NCBI RefSeq assembly: GCF_005886805.2
Contig: NZ_CP045429.1
Location: 4,372,501-4,436,500, forward strand
Origin: Pseudoalteromonas rubra
GTDB lineage: Bacteria > Pseudomonadota > Gammaproteobacteria > Enterobacterales > Alteromonadaceae
Reading direction: 5' to 3'
Length of the DNA: 64,000 nucleotides
In this document: positions 58,284 to 64,000 of the stretch, piece by piece
How positions within the stretch are numbered: the stretch's first letter is position 1
How the letters are laid out: each line of letters starts with the position of its first letter
The notes under the pieces: model-generated
The model's input: only the letters and a program-made list of their open reading frames with translations
Told to the model about the DNA's origin: nothing
The model's database searches: none
Program-made: the position numbers and the translations under genes

Positions 58284-58500
58284 ACAAAGCGAGATTGACG
58301 GCTCACTTTGTCGAAGTACGTAATTTGTTTCTCGACCCTGAAACACGTGATGCGCACGTAAACAGCACAGGTTGCAGGTGCTATGTATTAACGCCCCTTA
58401 ATGCAGGATACTTGCAACCAACTTACTATTTTACTTGCTACATTGCTCATATCGGTGACGGTAGATATGAACATAAAAAGCCCTGCTCGGGGCTTTTTTT
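58282..58500 (+). ncRNA. RyhB-like iron-stress small RNA, copy 2
   Basis: Predicted transcript of about 219 nt. The conserved core is at 58433-58470 and a block ACGCCCCTTAA at about 58391. The 5' part (AAAGCGAGATTGACGGCTCA) is closer to copies 3 and 4, while the promoter resembles copy 1, so it is a mosaic. The copies are tandem in the same direction, at 401, 322 and 318 bp between their -10 elements. Confidence 0.8.
58475..58500 (+). terminator. Terminator of sRNA 2
   Basis: AAAAAGCCCTG stem against GGGGCTTTTTTT with a CTC loop and a long U-run. Confidence 0.9.
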
Positions 58501-58545
58501 ATGCCTAAAATTTACTGCCTGATGATCCAATCACAAAAACGCAAA

Positions 58546-58605
58546 TGAGAATTAATTTCAAATAGATGTTGACTCCTGGAAAGAACTAATTGATAATCAT
58601 TATCA
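58546..58605 (+). promoter_or_regulatory. Fur-controlled promoter of sRNA 3
   Basis: Fur-like box TGAGAATTAATTTCA (58546-58560), -35 TTGACT (58569-58574), 17 bp, GATAAT (58592-58597). The overlapping box TGATAATCATTATCA (58591-58605) is a perfect 7-1-7 Fur consensus palindrome. Confidence 0.9.
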
Positions 58606-58824
58606 ACAAGGCGAGATTGACGGCTCAATTTGTTGATGTTTTAACTTGTTTTCGACCCAGAATAAGTACGTGTTGCTCACGCAAAAAAGCTTAGGTTGCA
58701 GGTGTAAAGTACCGACGCCCCTCGGTGTGGCTCACAGGCAACCAACTTACTATTTTACTTGCTACATTGCTCATATCGGTGACGGTAGATATGAAATCAA
58801 AAAGCCCTCCTCAGGGCTTTTTTT
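58604..58824 (+). ncRNA. RyhB-like iron-stress small RNA, copy 3
   Basis: Predicted transcript of about 221 nt. The core, identical to the other copies across at least 35 nt, is at about 58755-58792, and a block ACGCCCCTCGG is at about 58711. It is most similar to copy 4 (shared TGTGGCTCACAGGCAACC segment). The region outside the core and terminator varies, as expected for an RNA under selection in its seed. Confidence 0.82.
58799..58824 (+). terminator. Terminator of sRNA 3
   Basis: AAAAAGCCCT / AGGGCTTTTTTT with a CCTC loop. Confidence 0.92.
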
Positions 58825-58863
58825 ATGCCCGGAATTTAACTGCCTAACACAGAAGAACCTAAA

Positions 58864-58923
58864 TGAGAATTAATTTCAAATAGGTGTTGACACTGAATCA
58901 AATCTAACTGATAATCATTATCA
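58864..58923 (+). promoter_or_regulatory. Fur-controlled promoter of sRNA 4
   Basis: Fur-like box TGAGAATTAATTTCA (58864-58878), -35 TTGACA (58887-58892), 17 bp, GATAAT (58910-58915), and the perfect Fur palindrome TGATAATCATTATCA (58909-58923) across -10 and +1. It is the strongest promoter of the four by sequence. Confidence 0.9.
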
Positions 58924-59139
58924 ACAAAGCGAGATTGACGGCTCAATTTGTTGTAGTACTCAGTTTGTTTCTCGACTCAGAAGTACGTGTTGCTTACGCA
59001 AAAAGCTCTGGTTGAAGGTGAAAAACATTAACGCCCCTTGATGTGGCTCACAGGCAACCAACTCACATTTTACTTGCTACATTGCTCATATCGGTGACGG
59101 TAGATATGAAATCAAAAAGCCCTGCCCCGGGCTTTTTTT
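58922..59139 (+). ncRNA. RyhB-like iron-stress small RNA, copy 4
   Basis: Predicted transcript of about 218 nt with the same core (about 59070-59108), a block ACGCCCCTTGA at about 59030, and its own terminator. It ends 29 bp before the convergent GTPase gene. Confidence 0.82.
59114..59139 (+). terminator. Terminator of sRNA 4
   Basis: AAGCCC / GGGCTT stem with a TGCCCC loop, flanked by A5 and T7. It could also serve the convergent GTPase gene. Confidence 0.9.
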
Positions 59140-59168
59140 ATGCCTGATTTTTGCTTCAAGCCCACAGA

Positions 59169-60122
59169 TTAACGACGGTTTTTACGCGCACGAGCACGGC
59201 GCTGACGTTTTTCTTCTTCTTTGGCTGCTTTCTTCGCCTCTGCGGCCAAACGCAACTGGGCCACCATTTCTTCTTCCTCATCCCGCATTTGTGGTGTTTC
59301 CATGGTGATACGGCCAATGACGGCATCGCGCAGTTCGTTGATCAGGATCTCCGACATTTTGTGCGTATCGACCTGATTGCCACCGCGAATACAGCCACGC
59401 TTACGTCCGGCCATTTCAATAAAAGTCCAGTCGCACTCGGGCAGCTCGTCAATTTTATAGCGTGCCTGCAACAGTTGAGGGTAGGCCTGTAACAGATACT
59501 CTGCGGTATAACTGGCCACTTCCTCATAATTGATTGCAGTATCACGAATGGCGCCGGTGGCAGCCAGACGATATCCCGAGTTTTCGTTTTCTACTTTAGG
59601 CCACAACATGCCCGGCGTGTCATACAACATAATGCCGTCTTCCAGCTTAATACGCTGTTGGGCCTTAGTGACCGCCGGTTCGTTACCCGTTTTAGCCACA
59701 ATTCGTCCGACCAAAATGTTAATTAAGGTAGATTTACCGACATTGGGGATCCCCATAATCATGGCCTTTAGCTGCTTATCCTGACCCACTTTTTGCGGTG
59801 CCAGCTTCTTACACAAGGCATTGATCCGCTGTACCTCGTTGCCCTTGTCATGGCCAAATGCGAGGGTTTTGACGCCATCTTCGCGCTCAAAGTAGTCCAT
59901 CCAGGCCTGGGTCTGCTCAGGGTCGGCCAGGTCAGCCTTGTTCAGAATTTTGATGACCGGCTTGTCGCCGCGCAACTGCGCCACCATGGGGTTTTCACTG
60001 CTGTAGGGTATACGGGCATCCAGCACTTCAATAATCACATCCATCTGCGGCATGATCTCTTTGATCTCATTGCGCGCCTTGTTCATATGTCCCGGAAACC
60101 ACTGGATACCTGTTCTGCTCAT
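59169..60122 (-). CDS. Circularly permuted ribosome-assembly GTPase (YlqF/RbgA type)
   Basis: A 317-aa GTPase with permuted motifs: G4 NKAD (residues about 59-62) comes before G1 GIPNVGKST (about 121-129), and G3 DTPG (about 168-171) follows. The N-terminal IQWFPGHMNKA signature is that of YlqF/RbgA, which matures the large ribosomal subunit. The C-terminal tail (about 280-317) is a Lys/Arg-rich, probably RNA-binding helix. ATG at 60120-60122. It is a single gene, convergent with the small RNA cluster. Confidence 0.9.
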   Translation of the reverse strand: MSRTGIQWFPGHMNKARNEIKEIMPQMDVIIEVLDARIPYSSENPMVAQLRGDKPVIKILNKADLADPEQTQAWMDYFEREDGVKTLAFGHDKGNEVQRINALCKKLAPQKVGQDKQLKAMIMGIPNVGKSTLINILVGRIVAKTGNEPAVTKAQQRIKLEDGIMLYDTPGMLWPKVENENSGYRLAATGAIRDTAINYEEVASYTAEYLLQAYPQLLQARYKIDELPECDWTFIEMAGRKRGCIRGGNQVDTHKMSEILINELRDAVIGRITMETPQMRDEEEEMVAQLRLAAEAKKAAKEEEKRQRRARARKNRR

Positions 60123-60290
60123 CGTTTTCTACCTTATTAAATCTGGCTGTGTCAGACTGTAGACGCACAGAAAACATACTTTCTGCAACCCGGCCACGCG
60201 ACACATGAATAACGCATAGTGTACTATAAACGTGGATATTGGGGGATCAAAGATGCAGCAACAGGTTACACCAAACAGGGAGCATGTGTT

Positions 60291-60653
60291 TTGAAAGGAA
60301 ACTGGGACAGAGCCGCGGTCAAAAGTGTCTTTTACACCGGCCTGCTGCTATTACTGGGTATTGCGGCTTTGATGTTTGGTGACTTCCCCGGTCCAATCGA
60401 AACGGTGCGCCTGTTTACCACCATCGCGCTCCTCTCTGCATTTTACCTTGCTTTCTCTGTGATAGGCTGGCTCACTATCGGGTTGCCGGTTCACTGGCTG
60501 TGTGGCCGCTATACCAATGGTCATCTTGTTTTCTACGCAACCCTGCCTGCTATACTGCTGATACTCTCGCTGACTTATAACGGACCCTGGTTACTGCCTA
60601 GCTGTGCGCTTTTGCAGGCGTGTCTGTTCCGTTACTACCTGCACCGTGGTTAG
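60291..60653 (+). CDS. Small inner-membrane protein (about four helices)
   Basis: A 120-aa hydrophobic protein with membrane segments at about residues 13-31, 42-62, 68-86 and 92-112. The frame opens at 60219, but the best start is a TTG at 60291: AGGGAG (60277-60282) lies eight bases upstream, and the longer N-terminus is not membrane- or signal-like. No family is recognised. It is followed after 77 bp by yaeQ. Confidence 0.55.
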   Translation: MKGNWDRAAVKSVFYTGLLLLLGIAALMFGDFPGPIETVRLFTTIALLSAFYLAFSVIGWLTIGLPVHWLCGRYTNGHLVFYATLPAILLILSLTYNGPWLLPSCALLQACLFRYYLHRG

Positions 60654-60730
60654 TGCAGATCCGCCTCACTTTCCCCGCACAAATTGTGTATTTACCGATA
60701 TAATGGCGTTTTTGCTAAATTGGACAGGCA

Positions 60731-61270
60731 ATGGCACTCAAATCAACTATTTTAAAGGCCAACCTCTCGCTCAGCGATATGGACCGTCATGTGTATCAGG
60801 ACATCAGTGTCACGCTGGCACAACATCCATCAGAAAACGCCCAACGCGTGATGGTCAGGCTACTGGCGTTTGCACTGGAATATCAGGATGGACTCAGTTT
60901 TAGTAAAGGCTTATGTGTCGAAGATGAGCCGGATATCTGGCTAAAAAACTACAGTGACGAAATTGAGCTATGGCTAAGTGTTGGCTTACCGGAAGAAAAA
61001 TGGCTGAAAAAAGCCAGCAATCGAGCCAAACAAGTGGTACTTTATACGTATGGTGAGAACAATCAGGGCCCATGGTGGCAAAAGAACCAAAACACCCTGC
61101 GCCAGTATAGCAACCTAAAAATCATCAGCCTGCCATATAGCGCCACCAGCGTGATGGCTGAAATGCTAACGCGTACAATGGCGTTAACCGTCACAGTGCA
61201 GGATGGCGAGATTTGGTTCAGTGATGAGCAACACAGCGTGCATCTGATCCCCGAAACACTACAAGGATAA
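60731..61270 (+). CDS. yaeQ: YaeQ-family protein
   Basis: A 179-aa protein with a PD-(D/E)xK nuclease-like fold. The N-terminus MALKSTILKANLSLSDMDR, the ELWLSVGLPEEKWLKKA segment (about 76-92) and WW...N motifs are the family signature. E. coli YaeQ was once linked to RfaH-independent transcription, but this role is not established. It is followed after 30 bp by the alpha/beta hydrolase gene, so they are probably co-transcribed. Confidence 0.9.
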   Translation: MALKSTILKANLSLSDMDRHVYQDISVTLAQHPSENAQRVMVRLLAFALEYQDGLSFSKGLCVEDEPDIWLKNYSDEIELWLSVGLPEEKWLKKASNRAKQVVLYTYGENNQGPWWQKNQNTLRQYSNLKIISLPYSATSVMAEMLTRTMALTVTVQDGEIWFSDEQHSVHLIPETLQG

Positions 61271-61300
61271 GCTCACCCGGGTGCAAAAGAGGTAAAAACA

Positions 61301-61906
61301 ATGGCAGTAACCAAAGTGGTCGTCTTACATGGATTGTATATGTCTGGATTTGTCATGCGCCCGCTGTGCGAGCGCCTGGAAAAACTTGGCTTTGACATCC
61401 TCAATCTCAGCTACAACACGCTGACACCCGACAGACACGCTATCTTTGAACAAATCGATGCCTTTGTTGCGGGCCATGATGCCGCGTTGGTCTGCCACTC
61501 CATGGGTGGCCTGGTGGCCCGGGATTACCTCACTCACAATTCAGCCGCCAGTGCGGCCATCAGCAAAGTGATCACCCTGGGGACACCACACAAAGGCAGC
61601 TATATCGCCAAACACATGCATGATCACGGCTTCGATATGCTGCTCAAAAACAGTGTCGAATACCTGCTCAGCCAACAGCAAAACTGGCCGTTTAAAGCCA
61701 AGCTCTATAGTATCGCCGGAGACTTGCCAATTGGTCTGATGCCGCTGTTGAAAAAAGGCAGCCGTTCCGATGGCACCGTGCTGCTGGACGAGACCAAATT
61801 GCAGGGCATGGCCGAGCACAAGATCTTTCGTCTCAGCCATACCACCTTAATTTATTCCCGGACGGTGCTCGATTACATCGTCGAAGTACTCGAACGTAAT
61901 CAATGA
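61301..61906 (+). CDS. Alpha/beta hydrolase (lipase/PGAP1-like)
   Basis: A 201-aa hydrolase. The oxyanion motif VLHGLYMSG is at about residues 7-15, the nucleophile elbow C-H-S-M-G-G (Ser about 68) in ALVCHSMGGLVARDYL, a TPHKGS lid segment at about 97, and late Asp and His residues (DGTVLLDE; SHTTLIYS) give a plausible triad. No signal peptide, so cytosolic. It resembles small esterases of the PGAP1-like group. The ribosome site is AGAGGT before the ATG; the stop overlaps the convergent small gene by 7 bp. Confidence 0.82.
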   Translation: MAVTKVVVLHGLYMSGFVMRPLCERLEKLGFDILNLSYNTLTPDRHAIFEQIDAFVAGHDAALVCHSMGGLVARDYLTHNSAASAAISKVITLGTPHKGSYIAKHMHDHGFDMLLKNSVEYLLSQQQNWPFKAKLYSIAGDLPIGLMPLLKKGSRSDGTVLLDETKLQGMAEHKIFRLSHTTLIYSRTVLDYIVEVLERNQ

Positions 61907-62109
61907 TCGCCGTTGGCTGCAATTTTGTAAGCCACCAATGCGATGATCCCCACAATCAGAGGAATGGGCGCAGCAATATATCCAAACGCATCTGAATTTG
62001 CATAGCTGGCACCTGCCAGGTGGCCAACCAGGCCCACAACAAAGGTCAACAGTGCTATCACCACGACAGCGATTTCGGATTTATGTTGAGAAGGGGTTTT
62101 ACCTTGCAT
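61900..62109 (-). CDS. Small two-helix membrane protein
   Basis: A 69-aa protein with two membrane segments (residues about 14-33 and 44-62) and a short hydrophilic N-terminus. The longer frame to 62151 is less likely: AAGGAG is six bases upstream of the ATG at 62107-62109. It lies divergently from the dps region, with two FNR-like sites between them. Function unknown. Confidence 0.65.
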   Translation of the reverse strand: MQGKTPSQHKSEIAVVVIALLTFVVGLVGHLAGASYANSDAFGYIAAPIPLIVGIIALVAYKIAANGDH

Positions 62110-62261
62110 GATACGCTCCTTGGGTGCTGCACAGTATTTGTGCTCTGACACACCGAAATAATAACCTAACGGGATGGCTCAGATGCGCACTTAAATTACC
62201 CTGAAAAAATACACGCTCTGTGCCTGTTAAGTTCATTATGCGCCTCTGAATCGTGGAAATT

Positions 62262-62275
62262 TTGACCTGAATCAA
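62262..62275. promoter_or_regulatory. FNR-like site 1
   Basis: TTGAC-CTGA-ATCAA matches the FNR consensus TTGAT-N4-ATCAA at 9 of 10 positions. Confidence 0.5.
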
Positions 62276-62311
62276 AACGCTGCTGTGGCAAAAATACAAC
62301 CCATTTTACGT

Positions 62312-62325
62312 TTGAGATAGATCAA
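62312..62325. promoter_or_regulatory. FNR-like site 2
   Basis: TTGAG-ATAG-ATCAA matches TTGAT-N4-ATCAA at 9 of 10 positions. It lies exactly 50 bp (about five helix turns) from site 1. Confidence 0.5.
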
Positions 62326-62437
62326 CTTAGCTGTCGTTGTTGGGGTGCGGCGTGTCAAATTGGCAAACTTTAAGCATCCTTAACACCCACGCTAAGCGCT
62401 TGCTGTACCTTCTTTTTTCTAACAAGGAGACACGCGT

Positions 62438-62575
62438 GTGGCAGCACTGTCTTCAATAATCTCGATACCGGCAATCGACTTTTCCCATTTGGCATCTGCC
62501 GCCTTTTTAGTCACACTAAGCATCAATCAGACGCATCATGTCGCGTCCTCTTTTTTAACCACAGTACAGGAGTAA
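62438..62575 (+). CDS. Possible 45-aa leader ORF before dps
   Basis: A GTG at 62438 with AAGGAG eight bases upstream opens a 45-codon frame ending three bases before the dps start. The peptide is mildly hydrophobic, and its last codons (CAG GAG TAA) contain the dps ribosome site, so its translation could influence dps. An overlapping GTG two bases earlier would instead give a 7-codon leader. No homology is known to me; it could be chance. Confidence 0.25.
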   Translation: MAALSSIISIPAIDFSHLASAAFLVTLSINQTHHVASSFLTTVQE

Positions 62576-62578
62576 ACA

Positions 62579-63046
62579 ATGAGCAACAGCATTGGATTAG
62601 ACAGTCAGAAAAGTCAGGCACTGGTAGGCAGCCTCAATACCCTGTTAAGTAGTTACCAGATCCAATATATGAATGCCCGCAGTGTTCACTGGAACATCAA
62701 AGGCCGTAACTTCTTCGAGTTACACGTTAAGTTTGAAGAAATTTATAACCAGTTACTGCTTCAGGTCGATGAAATCGCAGAGCGTATCCTGACTATTGAA
62801 GGCACCCCTTTGCACGCCTTCAGCGATTATCTGGAGCACAGTCAAATCAGTGAAGCGAAAGGGATCAGTGATGGTCAGGAAGCGGTAAAACGCTTACTGG
62901 ATGGCTTTACCACCTTGATTAAAATGCAGCGCAATATTCTGGAGCAGGCAGGTGATGCCAGCGATGAAGGCACCGCAGCAATGATGAGTGATTACATCAA
63001 AGAGCAGGAAAAACTGGTGTGGATGCTTAAAGCGTATCTCGCATAA
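62579..63046 (+). CDS. dps: Dps-family miniferritin (DNA protection / iron storage)
   Basis: A 155-aa ferritin-like protein that forms a 12-mer, oxidises Fe2+ with peroxide and stores iron. The ferroxidase residues are visible in SVHWNIKGRNFFELH (first His about 37, second about 49) and VDEIAERIL (Asp and Glu about 64-68). The N-terminal tail is short and not Lys-rich, so DNA binding may be weak. CAGGAG precedes the ATG. The start sequence ATGAGCAA is complementary to 8 nt of the small RNA core found about 3.4 kb upstream. Confidence 0.93.
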   Translation: MSNSIGLDSQKSQALVGSLNTLLSSYQIQYMNARSVHWNIKGRNFFELHVKFEEIYNQLLLQVDEIAERILTIEGTPLHAFSDYLEHSQISEAKGISDGQEAVKRLLDGFTTLIKMQRNILEQAGDASDEGTAAMMSDYIKEQEKLVWMLKAYLA

Positions 63047-63100
63047 TACCAATTAACTTAATTAAGTGGAGGGCACGCCCTCCACCTCAAACAAGGCGGC

Positions 63101-63502
63101 TCAGCTCAGCCAGGACGTCGCCTCACGATAATGCGGGTGCTGGACCAGGTAAGCATCGGCATCCAGGTAAAATAACACTTTCACCGGCTGTGTCTGCCAC
63201 AATTGTGTCAATAATTGACGCGACACCGCATTCACCCCGATAAAATCAATTTCCTGATAACCGCGCTGGGCCACATCCGCAAAATACACCTGCAATGCAG
63301 CCAGACTGTCTGCGGTTGCCAGTTCACACTGGGTCAGATTTATCACCACGCGCTGAAGCTCACCAGCGGTACAAGGCGCGATTTCAGTCAGCACTTGTTG
63401 CTCAAACGCCCGCACTCCTTCACGATTAAATGCGCCAACCAGATCCACAAATATCACTGGCGGCACAATGTCGATTTGCCATTTTCCATGTGCTGAAAAC
63501 AT
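63101..63502 (-). CDS. Possible STAS-like protein
   Basis: About 133 aa. The pattern VVINLTQCELATADSLAALQ followed by a strand IDFIGVN is like a STAS domain (alternating strand and helix), but the match is loose. The frame opens at 63550; I prefer the ATG at 63500-63502 with GGAGAAC eight bases upstream. No partner anti-sigma or kinase gene is adjacent. It lies upstream of ptrB in the same direction. Confidence 0.55.
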   Translation of the reverse strand: MFSAHGKWQIDIVPPVIFVDLVGAFNREGVRAFEQQVLTEIAPCTAGELQRVVINLTQCELATADSLAALQVYFADVAQRGYQEIDFIGVNAVSRQLLTQLWQTQPVKVLFYLDADAYLVQHPHYREATSWLS

Positions 63503-63585
63503 ACCTTGTTCTCCAAACGTTTGTATCACCTGTGTCACGTTTTCTGGCAAACCGGCTGACAGATGCCAACCGACGGTTGCACCAG

Positions 63586-64000
63586 TTAGTGTTCTAACAA
63601 GCCAATAAAGAAAGCCATTTCCAGGGCTTTTTCACGCAAACTCTTAAAGCGACCTGAAGCACCGCCGTGCCCTGCATCCATATCGGTTTTAAACAACAGT
63701 TGATTGTCATCAGTTTTTAACTCACGCAGCTTAGCCACCCACTTCATCGGCTCCCAATACTGCACCTGAGAATCATGCAGGCCAGTTGTTACCAGAATAT
63801 TAGGATAGTCCCCTGCGCGCAGGTTGTCATAGGGTGAGTAGGCTAAAATGGTGCGATAATCCGCCTCATCATTGGGGTTTCCCCACTCGTCATATTCATT
63901 GGTGGTCAGCGGGATGCTTTCGTCCAGCATGGTTGTCAATACATCCAAAAACGGCACATGACATCCGATACCACGATAGAGCGCTGGCGCCTGATTCACC
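63586..64000 (-). CDS. ptrB: Oligopeptidase B (C-terminal part, cut by window)
   Basis: Serine peptidase of family S9A that cuts after basic residues in short peptides. Only the last about 138 residues are in the window. The sequence [16 protein letters not shown] and EEWGNP-like segments match the S9A catalytic domain; the catalytic Asp is in [12 protein letters not shown] and the His in [11 protein letters not shown]. The Ser and the propeller lie beyond the right edge. Family assignment is firm. Confidence 0.95.
   Translation of the reverse strand, partial: VNQAPALYRGIGCHVPFLDVLTTMLDESIPLTTNEYDEWGNPNDEADYRTILAYSPYDNLRAGDYPNILVTTGLHDSQVQYWEPMKWVAKLRELKTDDNQLLFKTDMDAGHGGASGRFKSLREKALEMAFFIGLLEH

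Noticed and set aside
57965..58873. Open frames through the small RNA cluster (57965-58267, 58268-58522, 58646-58873), sharing the peptide FTCYIAHIGDGRY
   Set aside because: The shared peptide follows from nucleotide identity of the RNA core. Starts are not conserved, frames run through terminators and promoters, and the units have Fur promoters and terminators as small RNAs do.

Overview
The window is chromosomal DNA from a marine gammaproteobacterium, most probably Pseudoalteromonas or a close Alteromonadales relative. This is inferred from the gene set: a cold-adapted LTA4H-type M1 aminopeptidase, a periplasmic fatty acid cis/trans isomerase, a GlyGly-CTERM extracellular nuclease, a TolB-propeller/amidohydrolase fusion, tRNA-tufB next to birA-murB, and tatABC downstream of ubiE-ubiJ-ubiB. 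I see no insertion sequence, prophage or CRISPR array. Both window ends cut genes: cysQ on the left and oligopeptidase B on the right.

Layout. 1-10.8 kb: housekeeping hydrolases (cysQ, nudE, a yrfG-type nucleotidase, dimeric dUTPase), a thioredoxin-fold oxidoreductase, the Cti isomerase with a translationally coupled small acidic partner, an SDR enzyme, a solute-binding-like protein, a VOC protein, and a DUF4105 protein with a small lipoprotein. 10.8-12.3 kb: a gene-poor repeat tract made of decayed 3' ends of tuf, each followed by a terminator hairpin. 12.3-16.9 kb: the operon Thr(TGT)-Tyr(GTA)-Gly(TCC)-Thr(GGT)-tuf, and coaX-birA-murB. 17-30.3 kb: aminopeptidase, DUF2057 protein, hinT, a CsgD/VpsT-like regulator beside a hybrid histidine kinase, the amidohydrolase fusion, and a chemoreceptor with a nine-unit HAMP array. 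30.3-36.7 kb: a complete methionine salvage locus (omega-amidase, methionine aminotransferase, mtnB-mtnC-mtnD, mtnA, mtnK) with two MetJ-like operators. 36.8-51.4 kb: a DUF885 lipoprotein, a degenerate GGDEF protein, ubiE-ubiJ-ubiB, tatABC, a small exported protein, tatD, a 7TM diguanylate cyclase, hemB and the ExeM-type nuclease. 51.5-57.7 kb: a small membrane protein, a stand-alone EF-G, a GntP-type permease and two exported orphans. 57.8-59.1 kb: the most striking region. 59.2-64 kb: a YlqF/RbgA-type GTPase, a small membrane protein, yaeQ, an alpha/beta hydrolase, a small membrane protein, a Dps miniferritin, a possible STAS-like protein and the end of ptrB.

The main discovery candidate is at 57.8-59.1 kb: four tandem, homologous, non-coding transcription units. 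Each has a sigma70-type promoter (TTGAC(A/T), 17 bp, GATAAT), two Fur-like boxes (one upstream of -35, one covering -10), a predicted RNA of about 208-221 nt and an intrinsic terminator. All four share a core containing ACATTGCTCATAT, which differs at one base from the target-pairing core of enterobacterial RyhB (ACATTGCTCACAT). I read them as a four-copy cluster of RyhB-family iron-sparing small RNAs. A Dps-type iron-storage gene lies about 3.4 kb downstream, and its start region has an 8-nt match to the core.

Secondary points of interest are the tuf 3'-end graveyard, including two copies whose last codons differ only synonymously from the live tuf; the MetJ operators in the salvage locus; the poly-HAMP receptor; and two FNR-like sites exactly 50 bp apart upstream of the dps region.
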